This document shows, one piece after another, positions 55,623-62,235 of a DNA stretch of 64,000 nt. The position numbers and the translations under genes are program-made. Under the pieces are notes generated by a model. The model did no database searches. It saw only the letters and a list, made by a program, of their open reading frames with translations, and was not told where the DNA came from. The number at the start of each line of letters is the position of its first letter. Position 1 is the first letter of the stretch. Origin of the DNA: Bacteroidota bacterium (GTDB taxonomy: Bacteria > Bacteroidota > Bacteroidia > AKYH767-A > OLB10); contig JADKFA010000024.1 of assembly GCA_016717725.1 (NCBI GenBank), positions 5,289 through 69,288 of the forward strand, written 5' to 3'.

Positions 55623-55662
55623 AAAGCGAGGCGAACATTTTGTTCGCCTCGCTTTGTTTTTT
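55623..55662 (+). terminator. Rho-independent terminator of the ribosomal cluster
   Basis: AAAGCGAGGCGAACA (55623-55637) and TGTTCGCCTCGCTTT (55641-55655) form a perfect 15-bp stem with a TTT loop, followed by GTTTTTTCT. It lies 23 bases after the rplQ stop and separates essential genes from accessory DNA. Confidence 0.92.
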
Positions 55663-55786
55663 CTAGCTGCTAGCTGCTAGCTGCAAGTTTTTATTTCGTG
55701 ACGAATAATTTTAACTCCGAAAAATAGGCTGCAAGCTTCTAGTTGCTAGAAGGTCTCAGCTACTAGAGCAGCCTTAGCGCCTTGGC

Positions 55787-55836
55787 GTCCCGATAGCTAT
55801 CCATCGGCCGCCAAAGGCTTGCCGACGGCGCTGCGG
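55787..55836. repeat. 50-bp extragenic repeat, copy 1
   Basis: Begins GTCCCGATAGCTATCCATCG and ends CGGCGCTGCGG. It contains the palindrome GATAGCTATC and TCGGC/GCCGA arms able to form a hairpin. It sits inside a CCTTGGCG...GCGAGAAAATTT flank shared with the other copies. By eye, identical to copies 2-4 over the 50 bases. Confidence 0.85.
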
Positions 55837-55900
55837 AATTGCGAGAAAATTTGTCGTAGCGTAGCCTTAGCGCCTCCGCGCCTTTGCGAGAAATTTTAGC

Positions 55901-55978
55901 GAAGAGAAACCATCGAAGAGAAAAGCAGTATTCTCTAACGAATAAATTTTAGTAAGCATAGAGTTTAAGCCTCTCCCC
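55901..55978. repeat. 78-bp direct repeat, copy A
   Basis: From GAAGAGAAACCATCGAAGAG through GCAGTATTCTCTAACGAATA to AAGCCTCTCCCC. It differs from copy B at only a few positions and from copy C slightly more. It follows a GCGAGAAATTTT element, as do the other copies. Confidence 0.8.
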
Positions 55979-56099
55979 CTGGCCCCCTCTCCATCCTCTC
56001 CTAAAGGTGAGGACAAGGAAGGCGAGGGGGTATTTGTTTTTTGGTGAATTAAGTTTTTAATTTGAATAGAATTGCGAAGCGCAGCCTTAGCGCCTTGGC

Positions 56100-56149
56100 G
56101 TCCCGATAGCTATCCATCGGCCGCCAAAGGCTTGCCGACGGCGCTGCGG
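56100..56149. repeat. 50-bp extragenic repeat, copy 2
   Basis: Same 50-base unit as at 55787, again preceded by GCAGCCTTAGCGCCTTGGC and followed by GATTGCGAGAAAATTTGGCG. Confidence 0.85.
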
Positions 56150-56168
56150 GATTGCGAGAAAATTTGGC

Positions 56169-56246
56169 GAAGAGAAACCATCGAAGAGAAAAGCAGTATT
56201 CTCTAGCGAATAAATTTTAGTGAGCATAGCGTTCAAGCCTCTCCCC
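56169..56246. repeat. 78-bp direct repeat, copy B
   Basis: Near-identical to copy A, including GCAGTATTCTCTAGCGAATA and AAGCCTCTCCCC. It is followed by CCTCTCCAGGTGAGAGG, a short hairpin. Confidence 0.8.
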
Positions 56247-56499
56247 AACCCCTCTCCAGGTGAGAGGGGCTTTACTGAAATCAAATTTGGATTTTAGAAT
56301 TCTTTACGAGAAAATTTGGGGTCGCTCAGTCTTTGCGCCTGCCTCCCTTTGGGGGGCTTTGCGCCTTTAATGAAGAGAATTTACTTGGAAGAATCTTTGC
56401 GGCTTTGCGCCTTAGCGAGAAAATTTGGCGAAGCGCAGACAAGGCGAGAAAACATGTCGCAGCGCAGCCATGGAAAGAAAACATAACGTAGCATATTTT

Positions 56500-56517
56500 T
56501 ATACCCGAAAAGGTATA
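56500..56517. promoter_or_regulatory. Operator palindrome O1 of hipBST
   Basis: TATACC-CGAAAA-GGTATA: a perfect 6-bp inverted repeat with a 6-base spacer. It resembles the layout of HipB operators (TATCC-N8-GGATA in E. coli). It is centred 41 bp upstream of O2. Confidence 0.8.
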
Positions 56518-56540
56518 ATTCACCATAAATGCAACCAATT

Positions 56541-56558
56541 TATACCCTATATGGTATA
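56541..56558. promoter_or_regulatory. Operator palindrome O2 of hipBST
   Basis: TATACC-CTATAT-GGTATA: perfect 6-bp arms and a 6-base spacer, exactly 41 bp from both O1 and O3. The hipB promoter probably lies around O2-O3. Confidence 0.8.
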
Positions 56559-56581
56559 AATGATGTATTATTGTTTATATT

Positions 56582-56599
56582 TAGACCCGAAAAGGTATA
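56582..56599. promoter_or_regulatory. Operator palindrome O3 of hipBST
   Basis: TAGACC-CGAAAA-GGTATA: same as O1 except one base in the left arm. It ends five bases before the preferred hipB ATG at 56605, so it overlaps the 5' leader of the mRNA or the transcription start. Confidence 0.78.
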
Positions 56600-56604
56600 A
56601 AAAA

Positions 56605-56817
56605 ATGAATTTATCTACTTTCGTTAAGAAAAAACGTGACGCGGCCAAACTCACCCAACCCGAACTCGCCGAAAAAGCCGGTGTAGGATTAAGGTTCGTA
56701 AGAGAACTAGAGCAAGGAAAAGAAACCCTTCGACTCGATAAAGTAAATCAGGTATTACATCTTTTCGGTCATGAAATGGGGCCTGTAAAATCTGAACCAA
56801 CTTCAGCAACTCATTAA
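56605..56817 (+). CDS. hipB: HipB-like XRE-family antitoxin and autorepressor
   Basis: A 70-residue protein. ATG 56605 is chosen over the ATG at 56560 because it places MNLSTFVKKKRDAAKLTQPE at the start, and because the third operator then lies upstream instead of inside the gene. The Cro/C1-type helix-turn-helix spans about residues 5-60, with LTQPELAEKAGVGLRFVREL as the HTH core followed by EQGKETLRLDKVNQVL. It should bind the TATACC-N6-GGTATA sites and repress the module together with HipS/HipT. The next gene begins 10 bases later. Confidence 0.9.
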   Translation: MNLSTFVKKKRDAAKLTQPELAEKAGVGLRFVRELEQGKETLRLDKVNQVLHLFGHEMGPVKSEPTSATH

Positions 56818-56826
56818 TCTCTGATC

Positions 56827-57156
56827 ATGCCCAAGGCCGAAATAAAAATGCATAATGAGTTAGCAGGTTGGTTAACCCAAGACGAAAATGGATATCATTT
56901 TAAATATGCATCCTCTTATCTTGAATCAAAAAATTCACAACCAATAAGTCTCACATTGCCCATTCAGGAAATGGAATTTACCAGTTCCGTTTTGTTTTCT
57001 TTTTTTGATGGACTCATACCTGAAGGATGGTTATTAGACATTGCAGAAAAAAATTGGAAAATCAATCCCCGCGATCGCATGGGTTTATTGCTTGCCTGTT
57101 GTAAAGACTGTATTGGTGCAGTGAGTGTTCATTCCCTATTAGAAAATGAACTATGA
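56827..57156 (+). CDS. HipS-like protein (HipA N-terminal subdomain as a separate gene)
   Basis: A 109-residue protein equal to the N-subdomain 1 of HipA (couple_hipA). It has ELAGWLTQDENGYHFKYASS, ISLTLPIQEMEF, LFSFFDGLIPEGWLLDIAEK and GLLLACCKDCIGAVSV. The run LFSFFDGLIPEGW matches the conserved FFxNLLPEG motif of HipA. In the HipBST systems the separate HipS acts as the antitoxin against the HipT kinase; this role is inferred by analogy. The TGA overlaps the next ATG (ATGA), so equal, coupled synthesis with HipT is expected. No sign of a frameshift. Confidence 0.85.
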   Translation: MPKAEIKMHNELAGWLTQDENGYHFKYASSYLESKNSQPISLTLPIQEMEFTSSVLFSFFDGLIPEGWLLDIAEKNWKINPRDRMGLLLACCKDCIGAVSVHSLLENEL

Positions 57157-58106
57157 ACCAACGCTGTTTATACTGCTACCAACTCTTGGATAAAAATGAA
57201 ATTGATTTTCATACTCGTTGTAGTAAAAAAATATTTGGAGTATCCATTCCTCCGCTCTTACCTTTTGCAGAGACCCACATGGAAGAATTAGCTGAACAAG
57301 TCATTCAATCGCATACTGCGGTAACAGGAGTCCAACCTAAAATATCCTTGCATTTGGCATCGGCCGAAAAGCCAAATCTGGTGAAGCGATTTACCATTGT
57401 AGGAGTGAAGGGAGGCTTTATTTTAAAACCGCCTACACCGCATTATTCGCAATTGCCAGAGGTGGAAGATCTCACCATGCATCTGGCCAGCATCGCTAAA
57501 ATTAAAGTGGTGCCGCATAGCCTCATTCGCTTAACTTCAAAAAACTTGGCGTACATTACGCAGCGCATCGATCGCGTGAAAAACGATAAACTCCACATGG
57601 AAGACATGTGCCAGCTTACCAACCGTCTCACCGAAGACAAATACCGTGGTTCGCACGAACAAGTAGCAAAAGCCATTTTAAAATTTTCTGCACATCCGCA
57701 ATTAGACATCATCAATTTTTATGAGTTGGTTTTATTTTCTTTTTTGACAGGCAATGCCGACATGCATTTAAAAAACTTTTCGTTGATCCATCAACCCGAT
57801 GTGGGACCCGTATTTTCTCCCGCCTATGATTTGGTAGCTACGGCATTAGTAAATCCGGCCGATGACGAAGACCTAGCCCTCACCCTCAATGGCAAAAAGA
57901 AAAAAATAAACCACGATGATTTCATAGCGGCATTTACAAACATTGGATTGGATCCAAAACAGCAAGAAAACATTTTTAAGAAAATGCAAAAAGCCAAGCC
58001 CTTGTGGATTGAATTCATCGAGATTAGTTTTTTAAATGCGGAGATGAAAACTCATTACAAAAATTTGTTGAACGATAGATTTATTAGAATGGATGTTAGA
58101 TTCTAG
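57153..58106 (+). CDS. HipT-like serine/threonine kinase toxin
   Basis: A 317-residue kinase lacking the HipA N-subdomain, which is supplied by the preceding gene. The loop TAVTGVQPKISLHL (55-68) corresponds to the Gly-rich/ATP loop with a possible phospho-Ser65. Lys92 (ILKPPT) is the ATP lysine. GNADMHLKNFS (200-210) gives Asp203 and Asn208, and AYDL gives metal-binding Asp226; the 5- and 23-residue spacings equal those of HipA Asp309/Asn314/Asp332. So the kinase looks active. HipA and HipT phosphorylate aminoacyl-tRNA synthetases (GltX, TrpS) and cause dormancy. The N-terminus has C5-x2-C8-x11-H20-x2-C23, a possible zinc site. Confidence 0.88.
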   Translation: MNQRCLYCYQLLDKNEIDFHTRCSKKIFGVSIPPLLPFAETHMEELAEQVIQSHTAVTGVQPKISLHLASAEKPNLVKRFTIVGVKGGFILKPPTPHYSQLPEVEDLTMHLASIAKIKVVPHSLIRLTSKNLAYITQRIDRVKNDKLHMEDMCQLTNRLTEDKYRGSHEQVAKAILKFSAHPQLDIINFYELVLFSFLTGNADMHLKNFSLIHQPDVGPVFSPAYDLVATALVNPADDEDLALTLNGKKKKINHDDFIAAFTNIGLDPKQQENIFKKMQKAKPLWIEFIEISFLNAEMKTHYKNLLNDRFIRMDVRF

Positions 58107-58196
58107 TTTTTAGCTGCAAGCTGTTTGCTGCAGGACCACCTGCATAGCGCAGCCTTAGCGCCTTAGCGAGAAAATCTGTCGTAGCGCAGCCTTAGC

Positions 58197-58246
58197 GTCC
58201 CGATAGCTATCCATCGGCCGCCAAAGGCTTGCCGACGGCGCTGCGG
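58197..58246. repeat. 50-bp extragenic repeat, copy 3
   Basis: Same unit as at 55787; followed by GATTGCGCCTTTGCGAGAAA. It is separated from copy 4 by 43 bases of GCG-rich flank repeat. Confidence 0.85.
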
Positions 58247-58289
58247 GATTGCGCCTTTGCGAGAAAATTTGGCGAAGCGCAGCCTTTGC

Positions 58290-58339
58290 GTCCCGATAGC
58301 TATCCATCGGCCGCCAAAGGCTTGCCGACGGCGCTGCGG
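58290..58339. repeat. 50-bp extragenic repeat, copy 4
   Basis: Same unit as copy 3, with a 93-bp period between the two, and the same downstream GATTGCGCCTTAGCGAGAAA flank. Confidence 0.85.
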
Positions 58340-58473
58340 GATTGCGCCTTAGCGAGAAAATTTATCGTAGCGCAGCTTCGCGTCCAACATCTTGCGGCTT
58401 GAAGCTTGCAGCTTATAATCTTCAGCCGGAGCATCATCACCACTTAACTGCAAAAAACCAAAATCTAACAACT

Positions 58474-58508
58474 AACATCCAACATCCAACATCCAACATC
58501 TAACATCC
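58474..58508. repeat. AACATCC heptamer tandem repeat
   Basis: Five consecutive 7-base units, four AACATCC and one AACATCT. A short microsatellite just upstream of the TPR gene promoter; copy number could vary. Confidence 0.85.
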
Positions 58509-58527
58509 CAACTGTGGCGAAAGAAAT

Positions 58528-58535
58528 TAACTTTG
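58528..58535 (+). promoter_or_regulatory. Candidate -7 box of the TPR-protein promoter
   Basis: TAACTTTG matches the Bacteroidota TAnnTTTG box exactly and lies 47 bases before the GTG start at 58583. No clear TTG is found about 19-23 bases upstream, so confidence is moderate. Confidence 0.45.
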
Positions 58536-58582
58536 ATACTTCAAATCGATGGACCGCTAGATTCATCTAAAAAAAGCGAACT

Positions 58583-59981
58583 GTGAAAAAATTAATAATA
58601 ATCATTTGTATTTGCATCAGCCTGCAAAGTGCTTTTGCACAAGTATTCAATATTGATTCAGTATATCAAAAGATCGCTTCTGAAAAAGATGAAAGCAAAC
58701 GAATGAAGGAATTGAATCTGTTTTTTGGTGGCCCCGAAACGAAAGACCTTTTAAAAGACATTCAATGTGCGCAACGAATATTGGTGTTAGCACAAAAAAA
58801 TAATGACAAAATTAGCGAAGCATTAGCCTGGTCTCAATTAGGAGCCGATTACGTTTCATTTGGAAATAACGTAAAGGCTTTAGCCTATCGATTGAAGTCA
58901 ATAGAGGTGGCAGAAAAATCAAACAACTTGGAAATGTTAGGTGATTCAAAGCTTCATCTCGGTCTTTATTTTTATGAACAACAAGATTATGAAAGAGCTA
59001 TTGAGCTTGGCTTTGAAGGATATGAAATTGCAGTTAAAGCAAACAATGAAATCATGCAAACTTGGGCATTCTGGCTCTTGGGCGATTCGTATTGCGAACT
59101 CAACAAACTAGATACTGCTTTAATGTATGCCCAAAGAGCTTACGACATTTGTATGCGTATTAAATATTTTGATTACATACATTGGACGTATGAATCACTA
59201 GGTAAAATTCATGGTAAATTGGGGAATCAGACGATTGCCCTAGGGTTCTTTGATTTAGCTATTAAAGAAGCGATCAAGAAAAATTCCATAACACGCATTA
59301 GTCAGTATTACACATCTATGGCGCAATTTTATTTTAACATCAATCAAAAAGATTCATGTTCTGTGTATGCTAAAAAGGCAATTAGTATTGTACAAAACAC
59401 TGCATTTACAAGCTCAAGTCTGAAACCTGCAAAATTGCTTTTGGATGTTTACCGCACTACAAATAGCGATAGTGCCTTTAAGTATTCTGAAATTTATAGA
59501 GTCACCAACGACAGCTTGTTTAGTGCAACAAAAATCAAACAAGCCAACCTGATGACATTTACAGAAGATTTGCGCCAGCAGGAATTAGCAGATGAAAAAT
59601 TGAAAGCAGAAGAACAACGAAAACATAGTATCGAATTGTCGTTATTAGCCATTGGCATCATTGCCTTTATCATATTGTTTTTATTGCTCAGCCGTAGTAT
59701 TATTACCAATACAAAGCTGATTGAATTTTTTGGTGTGATTGCATTATTATTGGTTTTTGAGTTTTTTGAATTTGCTCTTACATCCTTTCTTGGAAAAGAT
59801 AACAAATCATTCGCCCGTGTTTATGCTATTGGCATTGGTTTGTATTGCTGCATTATTAGTTCCCTTACATCACAGACTAGAAAAATGGACAACTAATAAA
59901 TTGGTTGAGAAGAATAAGTCCATCCGATTAGCGCATGCTAAAAAAACCATTGAGCATCTGGAAGGAGAAGCGGAGGTTTAG
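58583..59981 (+). CDS. TPR-repeat membrane protein, frameshifted near the C-terminus
   Basis: Starts with GTG 58583 and a signal peptide (MKKLIIIICICISLQSAFA). Residues about 65-300 form TPR-like helical repeats (for example ALAWSQLGADYVSFGNNVKA, AIELGFEGYEIAVKANNEIM). A charged coiled-coil stretch (about 322-350) precedes transmembrane segments LSLLAIGIIAFIILFLLL and LIEFFGVIALLLVFEFFEFA. The first frame then drifts out. The +1 frame continues HPFLEKITNHSPVFMLLALV and CIAALLVPLHHRLEKWTTNK to 59981, a familiar ending of this Bacteroidota TPR family. An extra base at about 59776-59781 explains it. Likely a membrane sensor or scaffold of about 465 residues. Confidence 0.78.
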
Positions 59982-60313
59982 CCTCTAGCTTCTAGCTGCA
60001 AGCAGGACCAACTGTAGAGCGCAGCCTTAGCGCCTTTTTACCCTGAGCTCCCAGAGCTTGCCGAATGGAGCTTGTCGAGGGGGGGCGAGAAAATTTATCG
60101 AAGTGAAACTATCGAAGTGAAATGCAGTATTCTCTAGCGAATAAATTTTAGTAAGCATAGAGTTCAAGCCTCTCCCCAACCCTCTCCAGGGGAGAGGGAG
60201 CCATAATAAGAATTTGATGTTTTGAAATTATAGACAAATTTTAGTGATATTGTCAATTAGTGATTTGCGCAGCGCAGCAATCCACCAACCCACCAATTCA
60301 CCAATTCACCAAT
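59982..60313. other. Repeat-rich intergenic region between convergent genes
   Basis: No gene was seen. It has AGCTTCTAGCTGCAAGC tracts, a CCTTAGCGCC...GCGAGAAAATTT element interrupted by an insert with CCCTGAGCTCCC and GAGCTTGTCGAGGGG, copy C of the 78-bp repeat, CCCTCTCCAGGGGAGAGGG (hairpin), and an 8-base tandem array at the end. Confidence 0.7.
60100..60177. repeat. 78-bp direct repeat, copy C
   Basis: Starts GAAGTGAAACTATCGAAGTG, then GCAGTATTCTCTAGCGAATA and ends AAGCCTCTCCCC. Diverged from copies A and B mainly in its first 25 bases. Confidence 0.78.
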
Positions 60314-60317
60314 TTAC
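60278..60317. repeat. CAATTCAC octamer tandem repeat
   Basis: Five 8-base units (CAATCCAC, CAACCCAC, CAATTCAC twice, CAATTTAC). The last unit overlaps the end of the TMEM175-family gene. Confidence 0.8.
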
Positions 60318-60999
60318 CCGCGGCGCTCTCGTCGCTTCTTCAAAATCATATACACCACCGGAAAAATTGCAAAAATGATCGAACTAAACTGCGTATAAAT
60401 GGTTCCTGCAAAAATGTAATTAAACGCAATAATACAAACAATGATCATCGATAAAATAATCATCGCCAGTTTTCTTTCCTCGTGTTTCTTCAGCATCGCG
60501 CTGATGTCGGTTGTATTTAGGAATTCAGTCGCGAAACTTCGCGATTTCACGAACACATAATTTTCAATGAGCGTGATAGCACCGAGGCACGCGAAAATAA
60601 TTCCGATATAAAAATAGAAGGGAAACATACTCACATCCGAATTTTTGGAGATGAGAGTCGCGGAGAACGGGAAGAGTCCCACGAAGAAGAGCAGAAGCAG
60701 GTTGAGGAACACCAGACGCGCATCATACCCCTTCAAATACCCGAAGATCTTCAAATGCTGATACCAGATGGCTCCAATGAAGCTGAAGCTAACGAGATAG
60801 GCGAAGATAGTTGGCAAGAGGTGAGAGAGCGCGTGGTTAAGATCGGCAGCACTCTTGATTTCCTCCGTTTCCGGAATATGAATTTCGATCGCCATTAACG
60901 TGATTACGATGGCAAACACGGCATCGCTAAAAGAATCATTCGCTCTATTTGAAATTCTTTATGCAGTTCCTTCTTTAGATTTTCTTCGGGTTGGGCCAT
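60314..60999 (-). CDS. TMEM175-family (DUF1211) potassium-channel-like protein, frameshifted
   Basis: The long frame begins VFAIVITLMAIEIHIPETEE, which in this family is always preceded by FSDA on helix 1. That piece lies upstream in another frame: from ATG 60999 the sequence reads AQPEENLKKELHKEFQIER, and a -1 shift near 60938-60941 gives DSFSDAVFAIV. The restored protein has about 228 residues and six helices, one TMEM175 repeat. Bacterial members form tetrameric K+ channels gated by a hydrophobic layer on helix 1. Restored FSDAVFAIVIT is the selectivity helix. It converges on the TPR gene. Confidence 0.8.
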
Positions 61000-61507
61000 A
61001 GGGTTGATTGAGGGTTGAAAAATAGGAAAAGTCCTACATAAAGCAGGCAGGCGCGAAGTGTCACGAGGAAATTTTAGGGAGGTGGAATAAATAGTTGATT
61101 TTTAGAATGTTGGCAAATGGAAAGAAATTATTATCTAATCCACAACCTCTTATTCTACCATTCTCCGAACTCCGATTCTCCTACTCTCTTTCTTGCTCGT
61201 TTGAATAATTTAATTAATTTTGATAATCTAATCTTCTATAATTTATAAAACCTTTTAATTCCTTTTATATGGCCAGTTGTACTTTTGGATGCTTTCTGTT
61301 GCTTGGCTTTGTGATTGAACAGATCAATACTCTATAAAATATATTACTATGTATATGTTGTAATATGTGTTTAAATTATTCGTCATTCACCTCAGCTTTC
61401 TACAATACAGATGAAGTAGATTGTATATGCGAAAGGTTACGGGATTTTATTGTGTAAATAAATAAGTTAGCTGTGATTTTATACTAGAACATAAAATTAA
61501 ATATTAT
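61000..61507. other. AT-rich intergenic region, nothing recognised
   Basis: About 508 bases, very AT-rich in its second half. I find no gene, strong hairpin or repeat matching the rest of the window. It should hold promoters for both divergent flanking genes. Confidence 0.5.
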
Positions 61508-62001
61508 ATGATTGACTTTAATTCTGCAATAAAAATTATTCCAATTGTAATTTCATCATTAGCATTAATTCTCTCATTAGTTGGATGGAACTACTCAAGA
61601 TTAAATGTGAGGCTGACAATAAAAAATAGTTACATGTCAGCACTCTTTGATATTGATAAACAATTAACCAATACTCCAATTCTTTGGACGATTTATGATG
61701 AATTTCAACAGGTCTTAAGAAAGATAGTGACCCCATGGACAAAGCCCGAAGAAGAGCCTTTATTTACCATCATTTCAATCTATTTGAAGTTACGCATACC
61801 AATTACACTCAAATTCTATTTAAGTATAAACTAGATAGGGAATTTTGGGATTCTATGACAAATTACATTGTTCAATTTTTCCGAACCAGTGCTGAAGCTC
61901 GAGAAATATTTAGAGAAGAAAATACTCAAGAATTGTATCTCCCCAAGTTTGTAGAATTCATAAATAAAACAATTGAAGATGTGGAGAAAAACCTCAGCTA
62001 A
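61508..62001 (+). CDS. Small membrane-anchored protein of unknown function, frameshifted
   Basis: The first frame starts MIDFNSAIKIIPIVISSLAL with one transmembrane helix (about residues 9-28), then YSRLNVRLTIKNSYMSALFD. The -1 frame continues with GLKKDSDPMDKARRRAFIYH and HFNLFEVTHTNYTQILFKYK to 62001. The join is best near 61707-61711, where one base seems missing, giving about 164 residues: a single helix and a cytosolic alpha-helical domain. I do not recognise the family. Its stop codon is embedded in the 5' arm of the attC-like element, as in an integron cassette. Confidence 0.6.
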
Positions 62002-62126
62002 CACGGGTCTTGAGTCAGGTGTGGCAATGCGCAAACTTGGAGATTTGTACTTCTATAAGTTCAGTGCTAGTTGACAGTTTAGTTATCCCAAACCCGCCCG
62101 AACGCGAAACCCCTAAACGTTAAAGT
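61998..62126. repeat. attC-like imperfect inverted repeat
   Basis: Starts GCTAACACGGGTCTTGAG (overlapping the TAA of the upstream gene) and ends CGAAACCCCTAAACGTTAAAG. The two ends are imperfectly complementary: TAAC against GTTA, and ACGGGTCTTGAG against the complement of CGCGAAACCCCT with scattered mismatches. The size (about 129 bases), gene-adjacent position and outer TAAC/GTTA fit an integron-type recombination site, but the R boxes do not exactly fit RYYYAAC/GTTRRRY. A degenerate or lineage-specific site, or another mobile hairpin, is possible. Confidence 0.4.
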
Positions 62127-62235
62127 TACAAGGTTTACATAAAGCATATCAGAAGAGTGGAGAAAAAAGCTAAAATTGATTCCTTAAGAATTGTTTAAAT
62201 CAACGAATTAACATAAGATTTTAAAGAGCGAAATA

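Larger units (their letters stand above)
55663..56499. other. Repeat-rich intergenic region before hipB
   Basis: About 840 bases without a believable gene. It starts with an AGCTGCT heptamer run (55664-55682), then holds two copies of a 50-bp repeat, two copies of a 78-bp repeat and many CCTTAGCGCCTTTGCGAGAAA-like segments on both strands. Open frames over this stretch (such as 56087-56284 and 56326-56538, reverse) translate repeat sequence only. Confidence 0.75.
58107..58582. other. Repeat-rich intergenic region after hipT
   Basis: No gene was seen. It contains two tandem copies of the 50-bp repeat, several GCGCAGCCTTAGCG/GCGAGAAAAT elements, TAGCTGCAAGCT-type tracts, an AACATCC heptamer array and the promoter of the TPR gene. 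Confidence 0.75.

Noticed and set aside
56087..56538. Reverse-strand ORFs of 65 and 70 residues
   Set aside because: They consist entirely of the intergenic repeat families and show no protein family features.
56560..56604. ATG at 56560 as the hipB start (85-residue protein)
   Set aside because: The extra 15 residues would be encoded across operator O3 and do not belong to the XRE fold; ATG 56605 starts the domain directly.
56827..58106. hipA broken into two by a frameshift
   Set aside because: The break falls exactly at the HipS/HipT boundary with a clean ATGA overlap, and the kinase has its own Cys-rich N-terminus, so the split is natural.
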